Source: Cysteiniphilum halobium
GTDB lineage: Bacteria > Pseudomonadota > Gammaproteobacteria > Francisellales > Francisellaceae
Direction of reading: 5' to 3'
NCBI RefSeq assembly: GCF_003574425.1
Contig: NZ_QLIU01000028.1
Span: forward strand, 1 to 64,000
Length of the DNA: 64,000 bases
Shown here piece by piece: positions 36,930-46,425 of the stretch (position 1 is the first letter of the stretch; the number at the start of each line of letters is the position of its first letter). The notes beneath the pieces were generated by a model. It ran no database searches and had not been told where the DNA came from. It saw only the letters and a program-made list of their open reading frames with translations. The position numbers and the translations under genes are program-made.

Positions 36930-39401
36930 ATGACTTTTTATCAGCCCTATTGCGGGAAAAAGAAAATAAAACGCCTTTTGATATATTTTGGCCTTATATT
37001 AAGTCACTGTTTGTTTGTTGGCATCGTCCCTAAAGTGGCTGCCGCATCAGACTTACCGCCTGGCTTTGAAGACTTTATTGAAGATGATGAAACAAGTCTT
37101 GTCACTATTGTTTTTGGTAAAGAAAAACTATTAGAAACAACTGCAACTTTTAATGATGATGAGATTACGTTTGATGAGCCTGATCTTATTTTACAAAAAC
37201 TTAAACCGTATATCACGAAAACTGCACAACATTTGCTACTAGAGGAAATATCAACATCACAAAAAACCAATGCCGACCGTAATTGCAGTAATGGCTCCAA
37301 TTGCGGCTTTATTCGCCCACAAGTACTGGGGGTTATTTTTGATCGCAACAATTATCGCGCACAACTTTTTATTAATCCTAAATATCTTCTGGCACAAGAT
37401 GCTGTTCCTGCTAAATTTTTACAAAACTCGACCGCAGGCTTTGGCACGCTTAATCTATTGCAGCTTGGTTTATCAGGTAATAATGATCAAAACCACTCAA
37501 TGGCTGTAAATCACAACGGTTATTTAGGTTATGGTAACTGGCATTTAGACTACAAGGATAACTTCACCTACTCTATTACCCCTGGACAACCGCCGATTAA
37601 GCAGTTTCAATTTCGTGATTTCGATCTAAATTGGCGTCATAAACAATATCATCTATCTCTAGGTTTGCAAGACACAGTAGGCACGATGATTATCCCAAGC
37701 TTGCAAATTGTTGGTGCTAGCTTACAAACCAATCTTGAGCTTTTAACCAATCTAAATGAGCAAATTGCCACGCCGGTTGAAGTCAATATTATTGTACCAA
37801 GTTATGTTGATGTTTACCGAGGTAATACCTTGATCGATACGCAATACTTTCCACCGGGAAATCATTTTCTTGATACACGCAGCTTTCCATCAGGCGCCTA
37901 TATGCTGCGCCTTGAAACACGCACATTAACCAACCAAACCTCCAATAAACAAGTCTACTTTATTAAAACAAATGCTCTGCCACTTTTGACTTTACCTAAT
38001 TATTATATTAGCTATGGTCGTTTAGCTGAGCTTATTTCAGGTACAATTTTTCCTACATTAACTGATCTTAATGTCCTAACTTTTGAGGCTAAGCAGCGCT
38101 TAAGTAAATCTTTTGGTGTTGGTGAACATCTGACAATGTTTAATCAACAAGAAGCTATTGGCGAGTTTATGCTAATGATGGAGTTATCACATTTAAGCCT
38201 TTATAACTCATTTGCAGTAAGTAATTTTGGTGATCTTGGTCTTGCTTTCTCTGTTGCTGGCAATATCTCAGGCGTGACACTAAATACTTTTTTTAGACAA
38301 ATTTGGGTTAAAGACAATAGTAGCAATTATATCAATCAATACTTTGAAGACACACAGACTAGTAATACAAATATCGGCACATCACTATCCTTTAACTGGC
38401 ATGAGATTAATTTCACAACTTCATTAAGCTATGCCTATGTTGATAATAATTTCCAACACGATATTGGCTTTGACGTTTCTAAAACCTTTAGCTTTGGTGA
38501 TAACAACTACTTGACACTTTCACTATCCTTGGATCACTCAGAGAGTAACAAAAGCGCCTTCTTGCAACTGACATGGAGCTTTGGTACGCAAAATGGCTGG
38601 TATATGGTCGCAGGTCTTGAAAGTCAAATAAGTCAACAAAGTGAAAAGCCAATACAAAGAGAAGAGAATGTTAAATTCAACGTTGGCAAAGAGTTTACAG
38701 GGAATGACTATCAAAATGATATAGGGCTTAGTACTGAAGTTAACCATAACACTCAATACTACTCACAATACGCAAGCACCAGCAACCGATACTTTAATAC
38801 TTTACAGCAGCTAAATTTAGCACAATCCAAACATAATAAGCCTGTCATTAGCTACAACATTCAGACATCAAGCTCACTTGCGTATACACCAATGACCAAC
38901 TGGGGAGTTAGTGGCTCAGACAATCGCAGTGGTGTACTTATCTATATTAATGCAGATATTCCTAGTAAATACACAATCTATGTTGATGGCAAAGAAAATG
39001 CAGTAATTGATAATAATCAAAGTTATTTCGTGCCAATGTCAGTCTACAAAGAGCATAATGTGCAAGTACAATCACATGAGGTGACATTAAGTGTTCCTCA
39101 TAATGATCGCGATGTTACACTTTACCCAGGCAATATAGAAACCATTGAGCTCAATGCTAAACCCGCCATTTTAATTATGGGCAACTTTGTCAACATGCAA
39201 GGTGAAATACTCAGCTATGCCAAAGTCACTGGCGGACTCGAGCCATCTGAAACAGATGACGATGGCTTTGCACAAATCGATGTCATATTAGGCAACAAAC
39301 TCACCCTTGAAACCAAAGATGGAAAAACTTGTATAGTAAACTCTAATGATTTGAGAGCAGAAGATGGCATTGCCTTTCAGGATGAAATTGTCTGTGAGTA
39401 G
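36930..39401 (+). CDS. outer-membrane fimbrial usher, alternative (CS1/class 5-like) type
   Basis: 823 residues. A long basic signal sequence ends near residue 39. The start of the mature part, DLPPGFEDF, and the C-terminal carboxypeptidase-like domain (AKVTGGLEPSETDDDGFAQIDV, ending in EIVCE) resemble ushers of the CS1/CFA-I (TcfC) type rather than FimD. The middle is beta-barrel sequence (about 180-620) interrupted by a plug-like segment with VPSYVDVYRGNTLIDTQYFPPG. It would secrete and assemble the two pilins. Last gene of the locus; it abuts the convergent methyltransferase gene with no gap. Confidence 0.82.
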   Translation: MTFYQPYCGKKKIKRLLIYFGLILSHCLFVGIVPKVAAASDLPPGFEDFIEDDETSLVTIVFGKEKLLETTATFNDDEITFDEPDLILQKLKPYITKTAQHLLLEEISTSQKTNADRNCSNGSNCGFIRPQVLGVIFDRNNYRAQLFINPKYLLAQDAVPAKFLQNSTAGFGTLNLLQLGLSGNNDQNHSMAVNHNGYLGYGNWHLDYKDNFTYSITPGQPPIKQFQFRDFDLNWRHKQYHLSLGLQDTVGTMIIPSLQIVGASLQTNLELLTNLNEQIATPVEVNIIVPSYVDVYRGNTLIDTQYFPPGNHFLDTRSFPSGAYMLRLETRTLTNQTSNKQVYFIKTNALPLLTLPNYYISYGRLAELISGTIFPTLTDLNVLTFEAKQRLSKSFGVGEHLTMFNQQEAIGEFMLMMELSHLSLYNSFAVSNFGDLGLAFSVAGNISGVTLNTFFRQIWVKDNSSNYINQYFEDTQTSNTNIGTSLSFNWHEINFTTSLSYAYVDNNFQHDIGFDVSKTFSFGDNNYLTLSLSLDHSESNKSAFLQLTWSFGTQNGWYMVAGLESQISQQSEKPIQREENVKFNVGKEFTGNDYQNDIGLSTEVNHNTQYYSQYASTSNRYFNTLQQLNLAQSKHNKPVISYNIQTSSSLAYTPMTNWGVSGSDNRSGVLIYINADIPSKYTIYVDGKENAVIDNNQSYFVPMSVYKEHNVQVQSHEVTLSVPHNDRDVTLYPGNIETIELNAKPAILIMGNFVNMQGEILSYAKVTGGLEPSETDDDGFAQIDVILGNKLTLETKDGKTCIVNSNDLRAEDGIAFQDEIVCE

Positions 39402-40166
39402 TTATTTTTTATGTTTAAGCGCATCTTTTAATTGATCAAAACGAATCATTGCCTCGCTATTGGTTTCTTTTCTAGCAATCAATTCATTGCCCTTATAGCC
39501 ATAACCATAAAACACCTCATAGCTTGCTGATAATCCAAGCTTTTCCAACCGCTGACAAAAATTTTGCCAGCGGTTTTTACCTATCAAAGTTTTACGCATT
39601 TTCGTATCTGCTAATGGTTCATTTAATGCACGAATATCACCAAGCAAGGTTTTAATCGTTTCATACTGAAACTTAATCGTCTCGGCATCCATCACCACAC
39701 TTTGGTATTGTTCTTTATTTAACACATCACCCATATCATGCATATCCAGCATCTGATTGATGTGTACCATGCCATCGATTAACTGCCAGGCTTTTTTTAT
39801 CTCTTGTAAACTAGTGCTGCCAAAACTGGTAAAAACCAACACCCCTTGCGGTTTTAATTGCTTATGCCAGTTTCTTAGTTGCACATTGATATTTGCCACT
39901 TGCTGAATTTTACAATGCGAAATAATCACATCATAAGACACCTCTTTATCCAACGTATGATTATTTATTACGGCATTTGGATAGATCTCTTTGATCACTG
40001 CTAAATGTGCGTCTAACCCTTCAACAAAAATATGTTCAGGATTTAATTTGATAAAGCTTAATTTATCTAATAAACGCTCAGCGATTTCATTTTTTATAAA
40101 ACTGTCATGCACAAAACGCCTCTCATACTGTTGACGTTTTTTATGAAATAATGATTGATCAAACAC
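39402..40166 (-). CDS. BioC-like methyltransferase with degenerate SAM site
   Basis: 254 residues from a GTG at 40166. The C-terminal half matches malonyl-ACP methyltransferase BioC: TIKTLLGDIRALNEP, then GKNRWQNFCQRLEKLGLSASYEVFYGYGYK. The N-terminal domain has the class I methyltransferase outline (YDVIISHCKIQQV, LKPQGVLVFTSFG), but the SAM-binding motif I, normally ILDLGCGTG, reads HIFVEGLDAHL at 45-55, without the glycines. It may be catalytically altered or inactive. A BioC with intact motif I is at 50344. The N-terminal FDQSLFHKKRQQYERRF is like other class I methyltransferases of the BioC group. Confidence 0.75.
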   Translation of the reverse strand: MFDQSLFHKKRQQYERRFVHDSFIKNEIAERLLDKLSFIKLNPEHIFVEGLDAHLAVIKEIYPNAVINNHTLDKEVSYDVIISHCKIQQVANINVQLRNWHKQLKPQGVLVFTSFGSTSLQEIKKAWQLIDGMVHINQMLDMHDMGDVLNKEQYQSVVMDAETIKFQYETIKTLLGDIRALNEPLADTKMRKTLIGKNRWQNFCQRLEKLGLSASYEVFYGYGYKGNELIARKETNSEAMIRFDQLKDALKHKK

Positions 40167-40199
40167 TAATAACTAAAACCTATTAAATAACTTCTTTTT

Positions 40200-41534
40200 C
40201 TATTTCTGTTCACGCAACTTATCTAAATAACGCAGTGACAGCATATGATAAATCGGCTCTTTACAAATTACACGTGAGGAAGCTGTGCCTAGAAGTGCTG
40301 CCAACATAATTGGTAAAAGCATTCCACTTGAGACATTTTGCGTCATCTCAGACACAATAATAAAGCAAGTAATGGGGCTTTGTACTACACCTGAGAAATA
40401 AGCAACCGTACCAATTAAGATAATTGCACCTGCATATTTAGGATCAAAAAAACCACTCATCATATGCCCAAATCCAGCACCTGCAGATAACGATGGTGCA
40501 AAAATACCACCTGGAATACCACTAACAAACGACAGTAAAGTCGCAATCATTTTCCACAATCCAAAGAAAATGGACACATGTACCTCATGACCATTTAGTA
40601 GAGCTACTGCTGTTTCTTTGCTACTGCCATAGATCACGCCACTAGTACATACACCAATTACGGCAATAACAAAGCCAATGCTACCTGCAAATAACACAGG
40701 ATGCTTGCGAACTATTTGCGCCACAGCTGCTGATAGAAGTAACAGCATCCGACTAAAGAGTCCTCCTAAAAAACCACAAACGACAGCAACAATAATAAGC
40801 ACAATCCAGCCACCACCTAAAATATCTAAGGTTGCAGAGCTTGCACCGAAGTAGGCATAATTGCCCATAATCTCTAATGATACAAAACCACATAGTACTA
40901 CCGTAGTGATCATGGTACCAGTAATCCCTTTATCAAAAGAGCCAGCTAATTCTTCAATAGCAAAAACAACTCCTGCTAAAGGGGCATTAAAGGCTGCTGC
41001 AATCCCTGCTGCCCCTCCAGCTAACAATAAGCCTTTCTCAGTATCCTCACGATTAAACTTCTCCAACCTCCCTAAAAAATGCATAACCGATGCACTTAGC
41101 TGAATAGTTGGACCCTCGCGTCCAATCGAAGCACCACTTAAAAAGCCTAATGCAGTTAATAAAAACTTGCCCAACGCAATACGTAGTGATATCAATTTGC
41201 TGCGTCGTTGCATATTCTTGACTTTAAGAGCGGTCATCACCTGCGGGATACCACTGCCTTCAGCACCATCAAAATACGTTTTAAGCAAATAGATAATCAC
41301 CATAAAACCAATCGGCATAATAAACAAAGGCCAATATGGATGATCTTGACTTAACTCATTAAAACTGTCATTTAAGTTATCGCACAGATAAGCAAATAAT
41401 ACACAAATCAGCCCAACAAGAATTGCCCCTCCCCAGAAGATCAAACGCCTTCGCCAAAGCGATAGGGACATAAGCTTGCGTGACTCAGTGAAAATCTTAT
41501 CTTTTTTTAGCGCTTTTAAATCAAAATACTTCAT
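40200..41534 (-). CDS. clcA: CLC chloride/proton antiporter
   Basis: Exchanges Cl- for H+ across the inner membrane, often for acid resistance. About 444 residues from the ATG at 41534; a GTG at 41552 is the alternative. Chloride-site motifs are GSGIPQ near 95, GREGPTIQ with the gating glutamate near 140, and GIFAPSLSAGAG near 350. FAIEEL holds the internal proton glutamate, so it is an antiporter rather than a channel. It has no CBS domains. Substrate could also be fluoride or another anion, but the motifs favour chloride. Confidence 0.9.
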   Translation of the reverse strand: MKYFDLKALKKDKIFTESRKLMSLSLWRRRLIFWGGAILVGLICVLFAYLCDNLNDSFNELSQDHPYWPLFIMPIGFMVIIYLLKTYFDGAEGSGIPQVMTALKVKNMQRRSKLISLRIALGKFLLTALGFLSGASIGREGPTIQLSASVMHFLGRLEKFNREDTEKGLLLAGGAAGIAAAFNAPLAGVVFAIEELAGSFDKGITGTMITTVVLCGFVSLEIMGNYAYFGASSATLDILGGGWIVLIIVAVVCGFLGGLFSRMLLLLSAAVAQIVRKHPVLFAGSIGFVIAVIGVCTSGVIYGSSKETAVALLNGHEVHVSIFFGLWKMIATLLSFVSGIPGGIFAPSLSAGAGFGHMMSGFFDPKYAGAIILIGTVAYFSGVVQSPITCFIIVSEMTQNVSSGMLLPIMLAALLGTASSRVICKEPIYHMLSLRYLDKLREQK

Positions 41535-41667
41535 GAAAACTGTCTTTACCACTAATAAGCAAAATTGCTGGTGCCATTTTACGCTTTAGTTTCTTGAAAA
41601 AAAAGTACAAATAGCTTAATAACTATGACAAAATTAGCCTTACATGATGTTAGTTCGAGTTAACCCA

Positions 41668-41958
41668 ATGAAACAAATCCATATTATTACTATCACCTAT
41701 ACCGCACCTGCTGAAATTGTAGATCAAGTTCGCTCAAGACATCGCACATTCTTAGATCGCGGTTATGAAAAAGGGTTATTTATTGCCTCAGGTCCAAATA
41801 GCTTATACAACGGAGGTGTGATACTGGCATCAGGTAACTTAGAGGAAATCAAAGTATTATTGCAAGAAGATCCCTTTATCACTGAAAAGGTAGCAAGTTA
41901 TAGCTATCATAGTTTTGATCTCGTCAAACATACTAAAGCCTTTAGTGCATTTGTTTAA
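41668..41958 (+). CDS. YciI-family protein
   Basis: 96 residues from the ATG at 41668. The YCII fold pattern is clear: IHIITITYTAPAEIVDQVRSRHRTFLDRGYEKG (start of domain), FIASGPNSLYNGGVILA, and ITEKVASYSYHSFDLVKHT. The His of RSRHR and the Asp of LDRG fit the conserved His/Asp pair. ATGs at 41644 and 41647 would add residues outside the domain. The role of most stand-alone YciI proteins is unknown. Its stop overlaps that of convergent sufD. Confidence 0.85.
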   Translation: MKQIHIITITYTAPAEIVDQVRSRHRTFLDRGYEKGLFIASGPNSLYNGGVILASGNLEEIKVLLQEDPFITEKVASYSYHSFDLVKHTKAFSAFV

Positions 41959-43193
41959 ACTAAATACTTAATATGGCCTTCAAGGCTATTCAGATAACTC
42001 TCAATCGTTGATTCATCACGATCAAGCAAAGTAATAAGCTCCTTGACAAAGCCCTCGATGAGCAAGCTCGTTGCCTGACCCTTATTAATTCCACGTGATT
42101 GTAAGTAAAATAAAACTTGCGGATCAAGCTGACCGATCGTTGCTCCATGACTACAAACGACATCATCGGAATAAATTTCAAGCTCAGGTTTGGTATTGAT
42201 CTCAGCAGTATTAGTCAACTGAATATTACGGTTATTTTGCAGCGCCTTTACGCTATGTAAATCTTTAGCAACATAGGCTTTTGCATTGAAAGTTGCCGAT
42301 GCTTTGCCACCAACAACACCTCGAAATGCGACATCGCTTTGTGTATTGGATGCATTATGTTTAACGTTAAAGTGATAATCTACTTTTGCGTTATGTGCCA
42401 AAGCATATATTCCCTTGGCATTAAAAACAGCACCCTCACTGTATAAATCCACACTAAACTCAATACGCTTAAGCGCCGCATAAGCTGCCATTTGAAACGT
42501 TTCATAATATGCATTTTTGCCTATGGAAATATTCAGTTTATGCGTAACCAATAACTGCTCTACACTTTTACTTTCCAAAGCGTCATAGCGGCACTTGGCT
42601 CCCTCTTTAAGATGAATATTGCTACAAATATTCACTGCTGAATATGAGTCACCCAATGCAATAAAATTTTCACAAATCATACACTCTACATATTCATCAA
42701 TTACTAAAGTATGCTGGTAGTTAACCAGCATCTTCTGACTATTATCAGTATGTAGATAAGTCATAATAATAGGTTTTGTTAGACGCGTGTTTTTCCTAAC
42801 CTGAATCGTCACACCACCTAAATACGAGGCAATGTTTAAATTAGACAGCGCATCATCATTTTCTATCTGGGGCTGTAGAGACAAACTATCCTGAATAGTC
42901 ACACCATCAATTTTATCAATATAAGCAAGCTGCCCATCAACAAAGATAATATTATGCATATCAGTACTTAGATTAATCATTGACAATGTCTCGTCAAGAT
43001 TTGTATTCAATCCAAGCTTGACTTGAGCAATATCATACTTTTTATACAAAGAAGTTAAATCGGTATAACGCCAACGTTCATTCTTTTTATTTGGAAAACC
43101 TTGATCAATAAATGCTTGCCATGCATTTTCACGCTGTTTAATTGCCTCATCTGCCAGATTAAGCTTTGAAATCGGCTGTTCTAATTGCAACAT
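41955..43193 (-). CDS. sufD: Fe-S cluster assembly protein SufD
   Basis: 412 residues from the ATG at 43193 with AAGGAG six bases upstream, chosen over starts further upstream that overlap sufC deeply. SufD partners SufB in the SufBC2D scaffold. The beta-helix core and the C-terminal EIYSDDVVCSHGATIGQLDPQVLFYLQSRGI stretch are conserved, including the His and the Cys-Ser-His of the metal-site region. The N-terminal PNKKNERWRYTDL is typical. Last gene of the operon; no sufS or sufE follows. Confidence 0.93.
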   Translation of the reverse strand: MLQLEQPISKLNLADEAIKQRENAWQAFIDQGFPNKKNERWRYTDLTSLYKKYDIAQVKLGLNTNLDETLSMINLSTDMHNIIFVDGQLAYIDKIDGVTIQDSLSLQPQIENDDALSNLNIASYLGGVTIQVRKNTRLTKPIIMTYLHTDNSQKMLVNYQHTLVIDEYVECMICENFIALGDSYSAVNICSNIHLKEGAKCRYDALESKSVEQLLVTHKLNISIGKNAYYETFQMAAYAALKRIEFSVDLYSEGAVFNAKGIYALAHNAKVDYHFNVKHNASNTQSDVAFRGVVGGKASATFNAKAYVAKDLHSVKALQNNRNIQLTNTAEINTKPELEIYSDDVVCSHGATIGQLDPQVLFYLQSRGINKGQATSLLIEGFVKELITLLDRDESTIESYLNSLEGHIKYLV

Positions 43194-43203
43194 ATCGTGC
43201 TCC

Positions 43204-43947
43204 TTAGTCATTGATCCAAGCATAACCTTTATCTTCAAGCTCAAGTGCGAGCTCTCGCCCTCCTGATTTGACAATTTTACCATCTGCTAAAACATGGACA
43301 AAATCAGGCGCAATATAATTTAACAGACGCTGGTAATGGGTAATAACAATAAACCCACGCTCGCCATTGCGCATGTGATTTGCACCCTTTGATACCACCT
43401 GCAAAGCATCGATATCCAGTCCTGAATCTGTCTCATCTAAAATACATATTTTAGGCTCGAGCATCATCATTTGCAGCATTTCATTACGCTTCTTTTCGCC
43501 ACCTGAAAAACCTTCGTTAACGCCACGTTTCATATATTTTTGATCCATTTCAAGGATATCCATATTAGCACGTAATTTTTTCATAAAGCTCATGGCATCA
43601 AGCTCACTTTGCCCCTTGGCTTTGCGTGTACTATTGACTGCCGTTTTTAGAAATTGTGTGTTACTCACTCCAGGGATTTCAACAGGATATTGAAAACTTA
43701 AAAACATCCCAGCATGTGCCCGCTCCGAAGGGTCTAGTTCAAAGATATTTTGACCATTTAGCAGCACTTCTCCTTTGGTTATTTCATAACTAGGTTTACC
43801 CGAAAGCACATTACCCAAAGTACTTTTACCTGCACCATTTGGTCCCATAATTGCATGTACTTCACCGGATTTAATCTGCAGATTAATCCCTTTTAAGATT
43901 ACTTTATCCTCAACTTGAGCATGTAAATTTTTAATCTCTAACAACAT
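43204..43947 (-). CDS. sufC: Fe-S cluster assembly ATPase SufC
   Basis: 247-residue ABC-type ATPase of the SufBCD scaffold. Walker A GPNGAGKST at 35-43, the SufC-specific FLSFQYPVEIPGVS, signature FSGGEKKRNE, Walker B ICILDETDSGLD and the switch His in VITHYQRLL are all present. It is separated from sufB by about 97 bp and followed 10 bp later by sufD. Confidence 0.97.
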   Translation of the reverse strand: MLLEIKNLHAQVEDKVILKGINLQIKSGEVHAIMGPNGAGKSTLGNVLSGKPSYEITKGEVLLNGQNIFELDPSERAHAGMFLSFQYPVEIPGVSNTQFLKTAVNSTRKAKGQSELDAMSFMKKLRANMDILEMDQKYMKRGVNEGFSGGEKKRNEMLQMMMLEPKICILDETDSGLDIDALQVVSKGANHMRNGERGFIVITHYQRLLNYIAPDFVHVLADGKIVKSGGRELALELEDKGYAWIND

Positions 43948-44044
43948 ATCGTTACTTCGCTTTTATCTTTCTACTTTTTATTTTACTTTTTTACTTTCTT
44001 ACAGTCTTATCTACTTCTCTTGCCTTTCAACACCCTATATGAAG

Positions 44045-45487
44045 CTACCCTATTGCTCCTTCTAAGCTAACTTCCATCAACTTTTGTGCTTCAACGGCAA
44101 ACTCAAGAGGTAACTTCTTAAAAACATCTTTACAAAAACCATTGACAATCATCGCCACTGCATCTTCTTCTGACATACCGCGTTGTCGACAATAAAAAAG
44201 TTGCTCATCAGAGATCTTAGACGTCGTTGCTTCATGCTCAATTTGTGCTGTTTTTGATTTGTTTTCAATATACGGGTAAGTATGCGCACCACACTCATGC
44301 CCTATGAGTAACGAATCACATTGTGAGAAATTTCGTGCATTATCAGCTGTTGGCAACATGCGCACCAATCCACGATAAGCATTTTGTGCGCGCCCGGCGG
44401 AAATACCTTTTGAAATAATCGTACTCTTAGTGTTTTTACCCATATGAATCATTTTAGTACCGGTATCAGCTTGCTGTGCATGACGCGTTAATGCCACGGA
44501 GTAAAATTCGCCCACACTATTGTCACCACGAAGGATGACAGATGGATATTTCCAAGTAATAGAGGAACCTGTTTCAACTTGTGTCCACGAGATTTTGGCG
44601 TTATCTCCCTTGCATACACCACGCTTGGTTACAAAGTTATAGATCCCTCCTTTACCATCTTTATCTCCTGGGTACCAGTTCTGGACAGTGGAATATTTAA
44701 TTTCAGCATCTTTTAGTGCTACTAATTCAACTACTGCAGCATGCAGCTGATTTTCATCACGCATTGGTGCTGTACATCCTTCTAAATAGCTGACATAACT
44801 GCCTTCATCGGCAATAATCAAAGTGCGTTCAAACTGTCCAGTATTAGAAGCATTAATGCGAAAATACGTTGATAACTCCATTGGACAACGCACACCTTTT
44901 GGAATATATACAAACGAACCATCGCTAAATACCGCTGAGTTTAATGCCGCAAAATAATTATCCGTTTGTGGCACAACTGAACCAATATATTTCTCAATAA
45001 GCTCAGGATATTTCTGCAACGCCTCTGAAATTGGACAAAATATCACACCAGCTTCAGCTAACTTTTCTTTAAAAGTGGTAACCACAGAAACCGAATCAAA
45101 AACTGCATCCACCGCAACACCGGCGAGCATTTCTTGCTCATGTAAAGGAATACCTAATTTGTTATAGGTCTCAATTAACTCCGGATCAACTTCATCTAAG
45201 CTTTTTGGTTTATCAGCTGCCGATTTGGGCGCTGCATAGTAACTAATCGCTTGATAATCAATGGGCGCATAACTCACATGCGCCCATGTTGGTTCCTTCA
45301 TCTCTAGCCATTTATGGTAAGCTTGTAGACGCCATTTAAGCATAAATTCAGGCTCATTTTTACGCTTGGAAATCTGACGAATAATATCTTCATCCAAGCC
45401 ATCGCGAAAACGTTCCTGTTCAATCTCAGTCACAAAGCCATGCTTATATTCCTGATCAAGCATTTTATTTATTTTTTCATCCGCCAT
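44045..45487 (-). CDS. sufB: Fe-S cluster assembly protein SufB
   Basis: 480 residues, the main scaffold subunit of SufBC2D. The N-terminal part has [20 protein letters not shown], the middle [17 protein letters not shown], and the C-terminal part the conserved [13 protein letters not shown] and [16 protein letters not shown]. The SufB cysteine that accepts sulfur is expected in the C-terminal half. It lies 49 bp downstream of the Rrf2 regulator. Confidence 0.97.
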   Translation of the reverse strand: MADEKINKMLDQEYKHGFVTEIEQERFRDGLDEDIIRQISKRKNEPEFMLKWRLQAYHKWLEMKEPTWAHVSYAPIDYQAISYYAAPKSAADKPKSLDEVDPELIETYNKLGIPLHEQEMLAGVAVDAVFDSVSVVTTFKEKLAEAGVIFCPISEALQKYPELIEKYIGSVVPQTDNYFAALNSAVFSDGSFVYIPKGVRCPMELSTYFRINASNTGQFERTLIIADEGSYVSYLEGCTAPMRDENQLHAAVVELVALKDAEIKYSTVQNWYPGDKDGKGGIYNFVTKRGVCKGDNAKISWTQVETGSSITWKYPSVILRGDNSVGEFYSVALTRHAQQADTGTKMIHMGKNTKSTIISKGISAGRAQNAYRGLVRMLPTADNARNFSQCDSLLIGHECGAHTYPYIENKSKTAQIEHEATTSKISDEQLFYCRQRGMSEEDAVAMIVNGFCKDVFKKLPLEFAVEAQKLMEVSLEGAIG

Positions 45488-45536
45488 GTCGCATGATCTC
45501 TTTACTGTTTTCTTATCTTAGTTTGGTTTATTTAAC

Positions 45537-45947
45537 TTAATAAGATGTTGTGTTCATTAACTCCAGCACCTTAAATGTACTTAAAGTTTCACGCACTTTT
45601 TTGTTAATCACATGCCAATACCCACCCATCTGGCAATCGTTTACAGAACATGATACAAATCCTACACTGCAACACTCAGTAAATGCCAATTTCCCATCAA
45701 TTGCTTCAACAATATCAAGTACTGAAATCTCACTAACATGGCAAGCCAAAGCATAGCCACCTTCGGCACCACGTTTGGCAAGCAAAATACCCTTTAGGCT
45801 TAATAGTTTAAGCACTTTACGCACAGTTGGCAAATTAAGCCCTGTTAAGCTAATAAGATCAGTGGCGCTGTATAGTCCTTGCGGATTTTGCGCAAATTTG
45901 AGCACGATCATCACAGCATAATCAGCAAGTTTACTGACTTTTAACAT
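45537..45947 (-). CDS. Rrf2-family Fe-S regulator of the SUF operon
   Basis: 136 residues from the ATG at 45947. N-terminal winged helix (KLADYAVMIVLKFAQ, LPTVRKVLKLLSLKGIL), then RGAEGGYALA typical of IscR/SufR-like Rrf2 proteins. Three cysteines in ECCSVGFVSCSVNDCQMGGYW provide a cluster-binding loop. Many gammaproteobacterial suf operons start with such a gene (the type annotated as SUF system FeS assembly regulator, SufR/IscR-like). It probably represses the operon when holding a cluster. Confidence 0.9.
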   Translation of the reverse strand: MLKVSKLADYAVMIVLKFAQNPQGLYSATDLISLTGLNLPTVRKVLKLLSLKGILLAKRGAEGGYALACHVSEISVLDIVEAIDGKLAFTECCSVGFVSCSVNDCQMGGYWHVINKKVRETLSTFKVLELMNTTSY

Positions 45948-46425
45948 CAAAATAGTACTGGCTTGGTATCATATGCGCAAAGGGTAATGTGTTTTAACGT
46001 TTGTGTCAACGGATTAAAAATTTGTTTTCCCGCAGTTTATAACGTGTAAAATCAAAATAAACAATTACTAACTGGAGTTACTAAGATTCTCATTTCCAAT
46101 TACATCTCAATTAAATCAAGATACAAAAAACATTTTGTATTTTATTTTTTTCAGGGTAGTCTATCTTTCTAGTCACTGACCTTTTGGGTAAAAAAAACTT
46201 AAATGCAGCATGATAAATATCTACACACACAGTTATGTAGCTTAAGTGTCTATGCTGCTATCTCTATTGATATCTTTTATTGTTGTCGATGTATTAAGCT
46301 TAATTAAGATCTACTGCACTTTGCAGTCAACCTATGTTATTCAAGTGTCAGTTTATCTTTAATTAGGCATCTTGGTATTTCGCATTTTTAAGTGAAGATA
46401 CATAAACAATTAACAGGATAACCTT
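45948..46425. other. 478-bp intergenic region with terminator and hairpins
   Basis: Holds the SUF promoter (possible minus-strand TTGACA at 46009-46004, 17-bp spacer, TACCCT), a plus-strand terminator at 46121-46152 that ends no known gene, a nested hairpin at 46205-46258 (GCAGCAT/ATGCTGC with inner CTACA/TGTAG), and a small hairpin ACTGCA-CTT-TGCAGT at 46313-46327. No protein frame with a good ribosome site was found. See the findings for a possible small RNA. Confidence 0.55.
46121..46152 (+). terminator. orphan rho-independent terminator
   Basis: ATACAAAA (46121-46128), loop AACA, TTTTGTAT (46133-46140), then TTTATTTTTTT. The stem is eight perfect A/T-rich pairs with a strong T tract on the plus strand. 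No coding gene precedes it on that strand within 170 bp. Confidence 0.65.

Noticed and set aside
46203..46307. A 34-codon plus-strand frame before the MFS gene
   Set aside because: It has no ribosome site and lies in the hairpin region; unlike the frame at 14250 nothing favours translation.
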